Below are positions 42,521 through 49,873 of a DNA stretch of 53,175 nucleotides, in pieces; position 1 is the first letter of the stretch; every line of letters begins with the position of its first letter. The notes under the pieces were generated by a model. The model saw only the letters and a program-made list of their open reading frames with translations, had not been told where the DNA came from and did not search any database. The stretch covers positions 1-53,175 of the forward strand of contig CAJMOH010000017.1 in NCBI GenBank assembly GCA_905215055.1, written 5' to 3'. The DNA is from an uncultured bacterium (GTDB lineage: Bacteria; Bacillota; Clostridia; Oscillospirales; Acutalibacteraceae). Position numbers and translations under genes: made by a program.

Positions 42521-43073
42521 TATGGAAACGTCCCGGCTGATTCTGCGCCACTGGCGGGAGTCGGACTTTGAGGACTTTCTCACCTTCGCTGCGGACCCCC
42601 AGGTGATGCTGGCTTCTGGAGCCACTCCCGCCGGGGATCTGGCAGAGGCCCAAAGCTCCTTCCGCCGGGCCTTGTGGGACAGCGGCTGCTACGCCATTGT
42701 CCTCAAAGAGACGGGCCGGGCGGTGGGAAAGATCAAATTTCAGAAGGACATCCGCCGCTATAAGGTAAACAGCCTGTCCATCGGCTACGAGCTGGCCAGG
42801 GAGCATTGGGGCCACGGCTATATGACAGAGGCTCTCCGGGCCATGATCCAGTGCGGGTTCGAGCGCAAGAAAATCGCCGTGCTGGCCATTGGCCATTTTT
42901 CCGGCAACAACCGCTCCCGCCGGGTGATTGAAAAGTGCGGCTTTCAGTACGAGGGCGTCATCCGCCGGGCCTTTGGCCGGTGCGACGGCCAGGTGTTCGA
43001 CGACGTGTGCTACTCCATTCTGCGGGAGGAGTATTTTGCCCACCCGGAACGCTATTTGGGAACCCAGCCTTAA
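42492..43073 (+). CDS. RimJ/RimL-type GNAT acetyltransferase
   Basis: A 193-residue acetyltransferase. Landmarks: METSRLILRHWRESDFEDFL at the start, the SIGYELAREHWGHGYMTEALRAM acetyl-CoA-binding stretch and NNRSRRVIEKCGFQYEGV. The RimJ/RimL branch includes enzymes acetylating ribosomal proteins, amino groups or polyamines; the substrate is unknown. The start is GTG 42492 behind GGGGAGGGGAAAGG, overlapping the methyltransferase gene by 29 nt, or ATG 42522 just past its stop. Confidence 0.9.
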   Translation: MNLLRRLRGDMETSRLILRHWRESDFEDFLTFAADPQVMLASGATPAGDLAEAQSSFRRALWDSGCYAIVLKETGRAVGKIKFQKDIRRYKVNSLSIGYELAREHWGHGYMTEALRAMIQCGFERKKIAVLAIGHFSGNNRSRRVIEKCGFQYEGVIRRAFGRCDGQVFDDVCYSILREEYFAHPERYLGTQP

Positions 43074-43128
43074 AAAATCCGCAAGAAAAGGACAGCAAAG
43101 AGAAAGTTTTTCCTAAAGAAAACGACAG

Positions 43129-43175
43129 GCCCTTTTGGTACACTGGCATTGTACCCAAAAGGGCTTACTTTTTTG
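43129..43175 (+). terminator. Strong hairpin ahead of the lipoprotein SD
   Basis: GCCCTTTTGGTAC (43129-43141) pairs with GTACCCAAAAGGGC (43151-43164), leaving one bulged C, followed by TTACTTTTTT. It ends about 17 nt before the lipoprotein start, and no promoter is seen in between, so it may be the terminator of the preceding gene or an attenuator of the next. Confidence 0.78.
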
Positions 43176-43192
43176 AAAAGGGAGAATGATTT

Positions 43193-43645
43193 ATGAAAAA
43201 GCTGTTCTGTTCCATTGCCGCCGCGGGACTGCTGGTGTGCGGCCTTGCCGCCTGTCAAACCGCCGCGAAGGAGGCCTTTGCCCAAGATGCCGCCGCAAAG
43301 GAAGACGCTGTTACCATTCAGCTGGTCTGCGAAAGCGAGGACGTCTATCAAATCTACTATACCGCCTACCTGGCGGGGAAGGCGTCTGGCATGGGGGGCT
43401 GGGCGGATGTGGACGGCGGCGTCCTCACGCCGGAAAGCGATCTGTCCGCTGTCTTGACCAAGGACCTTCTCGGGGAGGGGGATGTTTCCACACTGTCCAT
43501 GGATTTCTCCCCCTACGGGAAGGGGGACACCGTGGAGCTTGCCACCACAGAGCCGGTGGACATCCCCGCGGAATACGGGGAAAGCTATACCATTGTCTTT
43601 TCCGGGGATGAGGAAAGCGGGTTCACCGCGGAGCTGTGTGAATAA
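43193..43645 (+). CDS. Putative lipoprotein of unknown function
   Basis: A 150-residue protein with a lipoprotein signal peptide (MKKLFCSIAAAGLLVCG) and lipobox LAAC, Cys at residue 21. The mature part is acidic (VTIQLVCESEDVYQIYYTAYLAG, DVDGGVLTPESD) with no recognised domain; a DUF-type single domain is likely. ATG 43193 lies behind AAAAGGGAG, just after the hairpin at 43129. It is followed by its own terminator. Confidence 0.8.
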   Translation: MKKLFCSIAAAGLLVCGLAACQTAAKEAFAQDAAAKEDAVTIQLVCESEDVYQIYYTAYLAGKASGMGGWADVDGGVLTPESDLSAVLTKDLLGEGDVSTLSMDFSPYGKGDTVELATTEPVDIPAEYGESYTIVFSGDEESGFTAELCE

Positions 43646-43655
43646 TTCGGACAAA

Positions 43656-43691
43656 AACAGAGGTGCGGAGGAAAACCGCACCTCTGTTTTG
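43656..43691. terminator. Bidirectional terminator after the lipoprotein gene
   Basis: AACAGAGGTGCGG (43656-43668) pairs exactly with CCGCACCTCTGTT (43676-43688), with T-rich flanks on both strands. Confidence 0.9.
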
Positions 43692-43697
43692 TATGTT

Positions 43698-45011
43698 TCA
43701 AACGGCTGCCCTGGGTTTCTTGCTGTGGAAATAAAGGGATGCCGCCAGCGCCGCCACCAGAAATTCCGTGAGGGGAAAGGCCAGCCAGATTCCCGCCATC
43801 TGTCCCAGCCAGGCCAGCAGAAACGCCAGGGGCAGAATCAGGAAAAAGCCCCGCAGCAGGGAGATGATGTGGGCGGGCAGGGGGCGCTCCGTAGAGGTGA
43901 AGTACATGGACAGCACCACGTTGCACCCGGCGAAGGGACAGGCGATGAAGTACAGCCGCAGTCCCTGCTCTGCGATGGCTTGCAGGGAAGCGCTGCCCTC
44001 GCTGTTGAAAACCGCCGCGATCTGGGGAGCAAACGCCGCCACAATCCCATAGATGAGCAGGGACACCACAACCTGCGTCATCATGGCGCAGCGCAAAATG
44101 ATGGTGAGGCCCGCCCTGTCCCCGGTACCGTAGCTGCGGCTGAGAATGGGCTGAATGCCTTGGGCAATGCCTGTGTAAATGGCGATCACCACCAGGGACA
44201 GGTTGGCGATAACTCCATAGGCCGCCACGCCGGTGTTGCCCTCCAGACCCATAATCAGCCCATTAAAGGCGATAATCACAATGCCCGAGGACACCTCCGT
44301 CACCAGAGAGGGGACCCCGCTGGACAGAATCCGGGCGGTCCTGCGGAGCTGGGGCTTGCAGGGAACCGGCCGGAATTGGTTCTTTTTTCGGAAAAAGTGC
44401 GGGGACAGAATTCCCATGCTGATGATGGGTGCCAGCCCCGTGGCGAACACCGCCCCAAAGATGCCCATGCCGCAGGGGAAGATGAACACCCAGTCCAGCA
44501 CCACGTTGGACAGGCTGCCGCCGATCATCGCCGCCATGGCAAGCTGGGGAGCGCCGTCGTTGCGGACAAAGCACAGCAGCACGTTGTTCATCAAATATGC
44601 CGGGGCAAACAGCAGAATCACCCGCAGATAGGTCCGGCACATGGTGAACACAGCTCCCGTGCCTCCAAAAAGCCGCACAAGGTCTCCGGCGAACAGCAGT
44701 CCCGCAGCCACAAAAAGAGCCGCCAGAACCGCCGCCAAATACAACACGTTGGTAAACACCCGGTCAGCCTCCTGGTGGTTGCCCTGGCTTTTCAGAATGG
44801 AGTAACGGGTGCCGCCGCCCATGCCGATCATCAGGCCGCTGCCGTGGATGAAACTGTACACCGGGATAGCCAGGTTCAGGGCCGTCAGGCCGTCCGCTCC
44901 CAGACCCAGGGACACAAAGAAGGTGTCTGCCAAAATGTAGCAGGAAAGGGCGATCATCCCCAGTACGTTTAAGGAGGTGTAGCGGGCAAACTCCCGCAGG
45001 GTGCCCTTCAC
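43698..45011 (-). CDS. MATE family efflux transporter (2 of 3)
   Basis: A 437-residue twelve-span transporter of the MATE superfamily. Typical text: NVLGMIALSCYILADTFFVSLGLGADGLTALNLAIP, GGGTRYSILKSQG in the first half and PSLVTEVSSGIVIIAFNGLI and GIAQGIQPILSRSYG in the second. GTG 45011 lies behind AGGAGG and overlaps the stop of the PNPOx gene (GTGA). The preceding gene and the leader terminator suggest a drug- or stress-responsive unit, which is inference. Confidence 0.92.
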   Translation of the reverse strand: MKGTLREFARYTSLNVLGMIALSCYILADTFFVSLGLGADGLTALNLAIPVYSFIHGSGLMIGMGGGTRYSILKSQGNHQEADRVFTNVLYLAAVLAALFVAAGLLFAGDLVRLFGGTGAVFTMCRTYLRVILLFAPAYLMNNVLLCFVRNDGAPQLAMAAMIGGSLSNVVLDWVFIFPCGMGIFGAVFATGLAPIISMGILSPHFFRKKNQFRPVPCKPQLRRTARILSSGVPSLVTEVSSGIVIIAFNGLIMGLEGNTGVAAYGVIANLSLVVIAIYTGIAQGIQPILSRSYGTGDRAGLTIILRCAMMTQVVVSLLIYGIVAAFAPQIAAVFNSEGSASLQAIAEQGLRLYFIACPFAGCNVVLSMYFTSTERPLPAHIISLLRGFFLILPLAFLLAWLGQMAGIWLAFPLTEFLVAALAASLYFHSKKPRAAV

Positions 45012-45499
45012 TGGCTCCTCCTTCCGGCCAGTTCCTTGGCCTCCTTGCCGGTGAGGTGTTCCACCTTCATTTCCAGCACGCACACGCTGTTCCACAAGCT
45101 GGTGATTTCCTTCTCCAAGCCCTCTGGGTCATGAGGATTAAAGCGTTTTCCCAGCACCTCTAAAGCGGCCCGTTTCTCTTCGGGGTCCTCCAGGATGCGA
45201 ATACGACCAAAGGCAATGACGCTGCGAAAGTGGGTGGTGTATTTCTCCGGCGCCACCTGGTCCTGGTCAATGACGCAGAAGGAGCATTTCCCCTCCCGGC
45301 GGATGGCGTCCAGCTTGTGGCCCTCCCTGGCACAGTGGAAGTACAGCTTTCCCTGGCGGCAGGCATAGCTCAGCGGCACCCCATAAGGATAGCCTCCGTC
45401 TCCCAAAAGGGACAGTACGCCGCTGGTACCCCGCTCCAGCACGGCCTGCGCGTCCTCTGGGGGCAGCAGCTGGTTTTTCCTTCGCATTTCTCGAAACAT
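45008..45499 (-). CDS. PNPOx-like flavin-binding protein (NimA-type)
   Basis: A 163-residue split-barrel FMN protein: MRRKNQLLPPEDAQAVLERGTSGVLSLLGDGGYPYGVPLSYACRQGKLYFHCAREGHKLDAI in blocks such as YPYGVPLSY and YFHCAREGHKLD, followed by FRSVIAFGRIRI. This NimA/pyridoxamine-phosphate-oxidase-like group includes nitroimidazole-reducing resistance proteins, but the substrate of this member is unknown. ATG 45499 follows GGAGGGATG. It is translationally coupled to the MATE gene. Confidence 0.85.
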   Translation of the reverse strand: MFREMRRKNQLLPPEDAQAVLERGTSGVLSLLGDGGYPYGVPLSYACRQGKLYFHCAREGHKLDAIRREGKCSFCVIDQDQVAPEKYTTHFRSVIAFGRIRILEDPEEKRAALEVLGKRFNPHDPEGLEKEITSLWNSVCVLEMKVEHLTGKEAKELAGRRSQ

Positions 45500-45531
45500 A
45501 GATCATCCCTCCAGCCCCCGCTGCCGGGCAA

Positions 45532-45587
45532 TAAAAAAGCACTGGCGCCCCGTATCTCCAAATGGCCTGCGGATACGGCTCCAATGC
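45532..45587 (-). promoter_or_regulatory. Intrinsic terminator inside the PNPOx-MATE leader
   Basis: On the minus strand, GCATTGG then CCGTATC pair with GATACGG and CCAGTGC in a two-part stem around a loop of 15 nt, followed directly by six T. It lies between the promoter at 45659-45630 and the PNPOx start, so most transcripts would end here unless something prevents the stem from forming. No known riboswitch or T-box is recognised upstream. Confidence 0.75.
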
Positions 45588-45629
45588 AACTTCCCACCCG
45601 GCGGCGGGTACAGTATTTTCTTTCTTTGG

Positions 45630-45659
45630 ATTGTAGCATACTTTCAGCGGGCTTGTCAA
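45630..45659 (-). promoter_or_regulatory. Promoter of the PNPOx-MATE operon
   Basis: On the minus strand, TTGACA (45659-45654), 18 nt, TACAAT (45635-45630). The -35 overlaps the stop codon of the XRE gene. Confidence 0.8.
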
Positions 45660-45892
45660 GGCTTCCTGTGTTTTCTAGGATAGGGGCGCATGTCATCCGT
45701 AAGGCCCATAAGATAGTCCATACTGGTGCCGTAAAATTGCGCCAGCGCCATCAGCGTCTCTGTGGGCGGGACACGCTCTCCCCGCTCATATTTGGAAAGC
45801 AGGGTTTGTTCAATGCCGGTTTCTATCTGAACGGCCACCTGAGTCAATCGTTTTTGTTTCCGCAGCGCTTTTAAACGCTTTCCCAAATCCAT
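45656..45892 (-). CDS. XRE-family transcriptional repressor
   Basis: A 78-residue Cro/C1-type HTH protein: LGKRLKALRKQKRLTQVAVQIETGIEQTLLSKYERGERVPPTETLMALAQFYGTSMDYLMGL. ATG 45892 follows GGAGGTGGAG; ATG 45907 is an alternative. It is divergent from a membrane protein gene, with likely operators in the shared 99-nt gap. Ligand or antagonist unknown. Confidence 0.92.
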   Translation of the reverse strand: MDLGKRLKALRKQKRLTQVAVQIETGIEQTLLSKYERGERVPPTETLMALAQFYGTSMDYLMGLTDDMRPYPRKHRKP

Positions 45893-45930
45893 ACGCTCCA
45901 CCTCCATAGAACATTTTGTCATAAATTCTC

Positions 45931-45959
45931 TTGACGGATAGGACGAATTGTTCTATTAT
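45931..45959 (+). promoter_or_regulatory. Promoter with overlapping operator for the membrane protein gene
   Basis: TTGACG (45931-45936), 17 nt, TATTAT (45954-45959). The spacer and -10 hold ATAGGAC-N5-GTTCTAT (45938-45956), an imperfect dyad placed to block RNA polymerase. A related half-site ATAGAAC lies at 45906-45912, next to the XRE start. Confidence 0.75.
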
Positions 45960-45991
45960 GAGGACAAGCAAAAAATTGAGGAAGGGATGAT

Positions 45992-46378
45992 TTGCGTATG
46001 CGGAACAATCGGACGGGATGGATGAAGCTTTTGCGGGTGATGGCCTGGATTCTCTTTGCGGTGGTCGTCTTGTTTGGTCTGGTGTATGGAGCGCTCTTCG
46101 GGTTTCCCTGGGTCCTTTTGATTGTGCCCCTGGCAGTCCTGCTGGCCTTTTGCCTGGTGGCGGGCTTCTTTTTGAAGTTGGATCTTCTGGAGGATTACCA
46201 TTCTATGCGCCTGTCGCTGGAAGCCATTGAGCGTTCCCTGCGGGCGGAGAGCAGTGAGGGTCCGTCCGACGGGCCTGGGGCGAAAGATGATTGGGAAGAG
46301 AATGACGAGTACGGCGAAGAGATGGTCTGTATTAACGGTCAGTCGATGAAGCTCAAGGTAAAGGAAAAGGGACTTTAA
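45992..46378 (+). CDS. Two-span membrane protein divergent from the XRE repressor
   Basis: A 128-residue protein with two close hydrophobic segments (VMAWILFAVVVLFGLVYGALFG and VLLIVPLAVLLAFCLVAGFFL in part) and an acidic cytoplasmic tail (EDYHSMRLSLEAIERSLRA, then a Glu/Asp-rich stretch). No family recognised. TTG 45992 sits 5 nt after GAGGAAGGG; ATG 45998 is an alternative. Regulation by the adjacent repressor is implied by the operator over its promoter. Confidence 0.75.
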   Translation: MRMRNNRTGWMKLLRVMAWILFAVVVLFGLVYGALFGFPWVLLIVPLAVLLAFCLVAGFFLKLDLLEDYHSMRLSLEAIERSLRAESSEGPSDGPGAKDDWEENDEYGEEMVCINGQSMKLKVKEKGL

Positions 46379-46380
46379 AA

Positions 46381-46420
46381 AAGAAAGAAGAGGGCCGAAA
46401 GACCCTCTTCTTTCTTTTTT
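46381..46420. terminator. Bidirectional terminator
   Basis: AAGAAAGAAGAGGG (46381-46394) pairs with CCCTCTTCTTTCTT (46403-46416) with poly-T on either strand; serves the membrane protein gene and the ABC permease. Confidence 0.92.
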
Positions 46421-48015
46421 TACCGGCTGTTCAGCTCCGCATACTGGAGCAGATTGCGGCACAGCCACAGCACCAGCACAGCGATGACCACATTTACAAG
46501 GGCCATGCCCAGAAGCCCGGCGGCGATTTCCAGGGCGGGGAGCAGAATGGAGCATACCACGCAGCCCACAATGCCCGGCACCGCCATCAAAATCAACGCG
46601 GCAAAGTAAAACAGGAAAATCAGCGTTTTGGACTGCACCATGCCGAATACCCGCTCTACCAGCACATTGCCGGCGGTGAACAGCAGGGCAAAGCTGATGC
46701 GCGCCAGAATGCAGCAGATAATCTCCAGGGGAGAGGCGCCCACGATGACGCCCACCACCACGAAGATCAAAATAGCCTCCCAGGTGTCAGAAATCAGGCC
46801 TTCCTTCAGGGCATAGAGCAGCTTTTTCAGGGGCGGCTCGGGAATCAGATAGATATAGGGCTTTATCAGTTCCCGGTTAAACCGTCCCAGAGCCACGCTG
46901 AACAGCTGCATGTAGGTGGCAAAGGCAAAGATGCCCACCAGCCCAGCGTCCCGCATGAAGAAGGACACGGCGATAATCACGGCGATGAATATCAGGGACA
47001 TGTTGGAGAACAGAAACACCCCGCTACGGCGGTTCTCCACCTGGTGCTTGTAATAGATGGCAGAGGCGCCCCAGCCCTTGTTCAGCCCGGTTTTGCCCAC
47101 CTTCACGTTTTTGGGGACCACCTCGTTCAGCTGGCCCTCCTTTTGGGCGGTGATGGCGGACTGGGCGGTTTCCGCGGTGGAAAGCACATCCTCGTAATAG
47201 TTGTTCCGGCAGGTGAGAATCAGTCCCAGCAGCAGAGCAAACAGCGCTGCCAGCAGGCCTCCGCACAGCGCCACCTGCGGCCAGGCGGAGGAGAAGATTC
47301 CTCCCACCAGTCCGGCCGCCCAGCCGGACACCGGGAACAACAGGCCCGGCAGGGTGGCAAAAAACGCCGCGCCCTTTTCCAGCAGCGGTTCATAGCTGCC
47401 GCCGTTTGCCAGGGCCAGCAGGTCCTCCCGGCAGACGAGCACCGCCCACCCGGCGTACACAGCCGCCGTGCCGAACACGCAGTACCGCACGATTTTTCCA
47501 GCCCGCTCCATGCCGCTGGTGCGAACGTACACGGCCATGGAGGTCAGCTGGGCAAAAAACAGGGTTAGACCATAGCCCACAATAATCAGCGCCAGCTCTG
47601 CCGGGCCAATGCCGTAAACCCCGTTCATCCAGGAATACTGAAACAGGATGAAAAAGCCCAAAATCAGGGAAAGCCCCAGCTGGCGCACCAGCCCGTAGAC
47701 CAAGATCTTATGGGAGCTCATGGGCGCGGGAAACAGCAGCGTCACGTCGGACAGGGTGAACATGGGGGAGTTGGACGAGCTGCTCCCCGAGGCGAACACC
47801 ATCAAAAACATCATGGTGTAAAACAGCGTCATAATGGCCACCAGCTCCTGGGGATTGCGAAGCTCCGCCAGGTCATAGGCGCTGCCGGAAAAGGCGGTCA
47901 GGCCGAACAGTGCCACCAAAATGACGGCGTAGATCAGCTTGGCGGGGCTTTTCACCACAGCGATCAGCTGGTTTTTCAGCTTGGTGACAGTCAAATAGAC
48001 AAGAGGGCTTTTCAT
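46420..48015 (-). CDS. ABC exporter permease
   Basis: A 531-residue polytopic membrane protein with about twelve or more hydrophobic segments, resembling the putative ABC-exporter family (text SPMFTLSDVTLLFPAPMSSHKILVYGLVRQLG and GRFNRELIKPYIYLIPEPPLKKLLYALKEGL). Unlike common ABC-2 permeases it has a long N-terminal half. ATG 48015 is 5 nt downstream of the ATPase stop. Substrate unknown. Confidence 0.85.
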   Translation of the reverse strand: MKSPLVYLTVTKLKNQLIAVVKSPAKLIYAVILVALFGLTAFSGSAYDLAELRNPQELVAIMTLFYTMMFLMVFASGSSSSNSPMFTLSDVTLLFPAPMSSHKILVYGLVRQLGLSLILGFFILFQYSWMNGVYGIGPAELALIIVGYGLTLFFAQLTSMAVYVRTSGMERAGKIVRYCVFGTAAVYAGWAVLVCREDLLALANGGSYEPLLEKGAAFFATLPGLLFPVSGWAAGLVGGIFSSAWPQVALCGGLLAALFALLLGLILTCRNNYYEDVLSTAETAQSAITAQKEGQLNEVVPKNVKVGKTGLNKGWGASAIYYKHQVENRRSGVFLFSNMSLIFIAVIIAVSFFMRDAGLVGIFAFATYMQLFSVALGRFNRELIKPYIYLIPEPPLKKLLYALKEGLISDTWEAILIFVVVGVIVGASPLEIICCILARISFALLFTAGNVLVERVFGMVQSKTLIFLFYFAALILMAVPGIVGCVVCSILLPALEIAAGLLGMALVNVVIAVLVLWLCRNLLQYAELNSR

Positions 48016-48019
48016 GGTG

Positions 48020-48727
48020 TCAGCCCTCCGCAGAGGCGGGCGCGCCCTCTGTAATCGCAAAGAACAGCTCCTCCAGGGTCTGACCCTCGCTGCCGTCGTT
48101 AAGCTTGGTGGCGGCGAAGCGGCCGTTCATCATGATGTTTGCCACATCCCAATAGTCCTCCACGCTGTCGATCATGTGGGTGGAAATCAGCACCGAGGCG
48201 CCCCCGGCCTTCAGCTCCCGGAAGATCTGCTTCAATTCCTTGATGGCATGGGGGTCCAGACCCACCAGCGGCTCGTCAAAGATGACTACCCGGGGCTTGT
48301 GGCACAGGGCGCAGCAGATAGACAGCTTTTGCTGCATGCCCTTGGAAAGCTCCTTCCCCAGCTTGTTTCGCTTGTCTGAAAGCTCCAGCCGCTCCAGCAG
48401 CTGATTGGTGTAGGTCTCGTCCTCCACCTTATAGGCCCGGCGGATAAACTCCAGATGCTCCTCCACGGTGAGCAAATCGTACACCGCGGGCATTTCCGGA
48501 ATGTATCCCAGCTGGGCCTTGGCCTCCAGGGAGGTGTTCTCCCGGCCGTTGATCTCAATGCGGCCCGTAAACCGCAGCAGCCCGGTAATGCACTTGATGA
48601 TGGTGGATTTTCCCGCGCCGTTCGGCCCCAGCAGAATGCCGATCTGTCCATCTCCCACGGCAAAGCTGATGTTGTCGTTGGCCAGAGTCTTTCCATAGCG
48701 CTTTGTCACGCCACTGATGGATAACAT
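48020..48727 (-). CDS. ABC transporter ATP-binding protein
   Basis: A 235-residue ATPase energising the permease encoded next. Landmarks: Walker A GPNGAGKST, the Q-loop region GYIPEMPAVYDLLTVEEHLEF, signature LSKGMQQK, Walker B VVIFDEPLVGLD and H-loop STHM. ATG 48727 lies behind GGAAGGG. The promoter and palindromes upstream (48777-48847) point to regulation by a neighbouring DNA-binding protein. Confidence 0.95.
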   Translation of the reverse strand: MLSISGVTKRYGKTLANDNISFAVGDGQIGILLGPNGAGKSTIIKCITGLLRFTGRIEINGRENTSLEAKAQLGYIPEMPAVYDLLTVEEHLEFIRRAYKVEDETYTNQLLERLELSDKRNKLGKELSKGMQQKLSICCALCHKPRVVIFDEPLVGLDPHAIKELKQIFRELKAGGASVLISTHMIDSVEDYWDVANIMMNGRFAATKLNDGSEGQTLEELFFAITEGAPASAEG

Positions 48728-48776
48728 ATTCCCTTCCTCCATTACTCCTGAATAAAAAATAAATCGGAACGGAGAC

Positions 48777-48805
48777 ATTGTACTGTATTCCGTCCTGCCT
48801 TGCAA
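48777..48805 (-). promoter_or_regulatory. Promoter of the ABC exporter operon
   Basis: On the minus strand, TTGCAA (48805-48800), 17 nt, TACAAT (48782-48777); start expected near 48770. Confidence 0.82.
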
Positions 48806-48847
48806 CACGCTAGCGTGTTTCTTAAGATTTCTGAAAGGAAATCTTAA
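48804..48847. promoter_or_regulatory. Palindrome pair upstream of the ABC promoter
   Basis: AACACGCTAGCGTGTT (48804-48819) is a perfect 16-bp palindrome whose centre falls near -41.5 of the ABC operon. TTAAGATTTC/GAAATCTTAA (48822-48847, 10-bp arms, 6-nt loop) lies just behind it and has no T-run. Both lie between the ABC promoter and the end of the Crp/Fnr gene, so they are candidate regulator sites. Confidence 0.65.
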
Positions 48848-48879
48848 CGGGGATTTGATGGGGCTTCCTGCTTTTCCTC

Positions 48880-49578
48880 TCATGGAATGGAGGCCGCGCA
48901 CAGGTCCGCTTTTCCAAAGGGACCCTCCGCCAAAAACCGCACCTGCCGTCCAGAGGCCTCCAAAACCCCCTCTTCCCGCAGGCGCTTCAGCTCCCGCATC
49001 ATGGCGCTGCGGTCCACGCACAGATAGTCCGCCAGTGCGCTGAGGGTGAAGGGCAGGGTAAAGGCCAGGCTTTTTTCCTGATAGGCGCAGATGCGGAAAT
49101 AGCACAGCAGCTTTTCCCGGGTAGTCCGGCAGGAAAGCACCTCTACCCGCTCGCTCAGGTCAAAGGCCTTGCGGGACATCAGCCCCAGCAGGTTTTCCAG
49201 CAGCTGCCGGTGACAGGGACAGGCCTTCACGCAGGGAGCGGCCAGCTTCCCCTGGGGAAGAAACACCAGCACGCAGTCTGTTTCGCAGACCAGGGTGACG
49301 CTGTCGCAGGGCAGGCTGGCAAAGGCCACCAGCTCTCCAAACACGCCCCCGGGACCCATCCGCTCCAGCACGGTCCGGCTGCCCGCGGCGTCAATTTTCA
49401 CCAGGGCCGCCTGGCCCTCCTGGAGAATTCCCAGCACCCGGCCCTGGCCGCTGCCATAGGTGTAGGCCGCCTCGCCGGCGCGAAAGGACCGGGGGCTTGT
49501 TTGAACGCACTTCAGCAGGTGCAGGCAGCTGCCGTTGTCCATCCCCGCGAAGAGGGGAAGCTGAGATAGCTGTTCCAT
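48880..49578 (-). CDS. Crp/Fnr family transcriptional regulator
   Basis: A 232-residue regulator. An N-terminal cyclic-nucleotide-like beta-barrel (VLGILQEGQAALVKID, GPGGVFGELVAFA) leads to a long helix and a C-terminal winged HTH (FTLSALADYLCVDRSAMMRELKRLREEGVLEASG). Cys residues cluster at KLAAPCVKACPCHRQ, just before the dimer helix, and might sense redox or metal state. ATG 49578 follows GAAAGGAGCG. It is adjacent to the ABC exporter it may control. Confidence 0.92.
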   Translation of the reverse strand: MEQLSQLPLFAGMDNGSCLHLLKCVQTSPRSFRAGEAAYTYGSGQGRVLGILQEGQAALVKIDAAGSRTVLERMGPGGVFGELVAFASLPCDSVTLVCETDCVLVFLPQGKLAAPCVKACPCHRQLLENLLGLMSRKAFDLSERVEVLSCRTTREKLLCYFRICAYQEKSLAFTLPFTLSALADYLCVDRSAMMRELKRLREEGVLEASGRQVRFLAEGPFGKADLCAASIP

Positions 49579-49663
49579 AAATAGGCGCTCCTTTCATTTG
49601 CCTGGATATTTTCTCTCAAAAATGGGAACCCTATTGCCAACCACGATAAAGGAGGAATTCCCT

Positions 49664-49834
49664 ATGCCAGAACCCAGCAAGATGGACCTTGAAGCCAGGC
49701 TCTATTTCAACTCTCTGCCTCCGGTGCTTCAGGAGCAGCTGATGCAAAGCTCCGCCGAGCTGAACACAAAGGAGGACCTGATGCGCTATTGCAGCAATGC
49801 TCTGGGCAAAGAGGCGCCCAAGGGTCAAGGCTGA
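49664..49834 (+). CDS. Small conserved-looking protein, 56 residues
   Basis: A short protein with a central block LEARLYFNSLPPVLQEQLMQSSAELNTKEDLMRYCSN. Similar short proteins with a YFNSLP...QE-L-QS block are, as I recall, common in Clostridia, with no known function. ATG 49664 follows AAAGGAGGAA, a strong SD, and a terminator closes the gene, so it is likely expressed. Confidence 0.75.
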   Translation: MPEPSKMDLEARLYFNSLPPVLQEQLMQSSAELNTKEDLMRYCSNALGKEAPKGQG

Positions 49835-49841
49835 CGAAAAA

Positions 49842-49873
49842 GGGCCGCGGCAGTTCTGCCGCGGCCCGCTTTT
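49842..49873. terminator. Bidirectional terminator
   Basis: GGGCCGCGGCA (49842-49852) pairs with TGCCGCGGCCC (49857-49867), loop GTTC, T-runs on either side; shared by the small gene and the MATE gene. Confidence 0.9.

Noticed and set aside
43482..44972. Long plus-strand open frame across the lipoprotein and MATE genes
   Set aside because: Translation is low-complexity and lacks a start signal; it crosses a strong terminator and opposes a clear MATE gene.
45540..45623. T-box riboswitch in the PNPOx-MATE leader (GGGTGG seen)
   Set aside because: There is no room for stem I with a specifier loop and the downstream genes are not amino-acid related.
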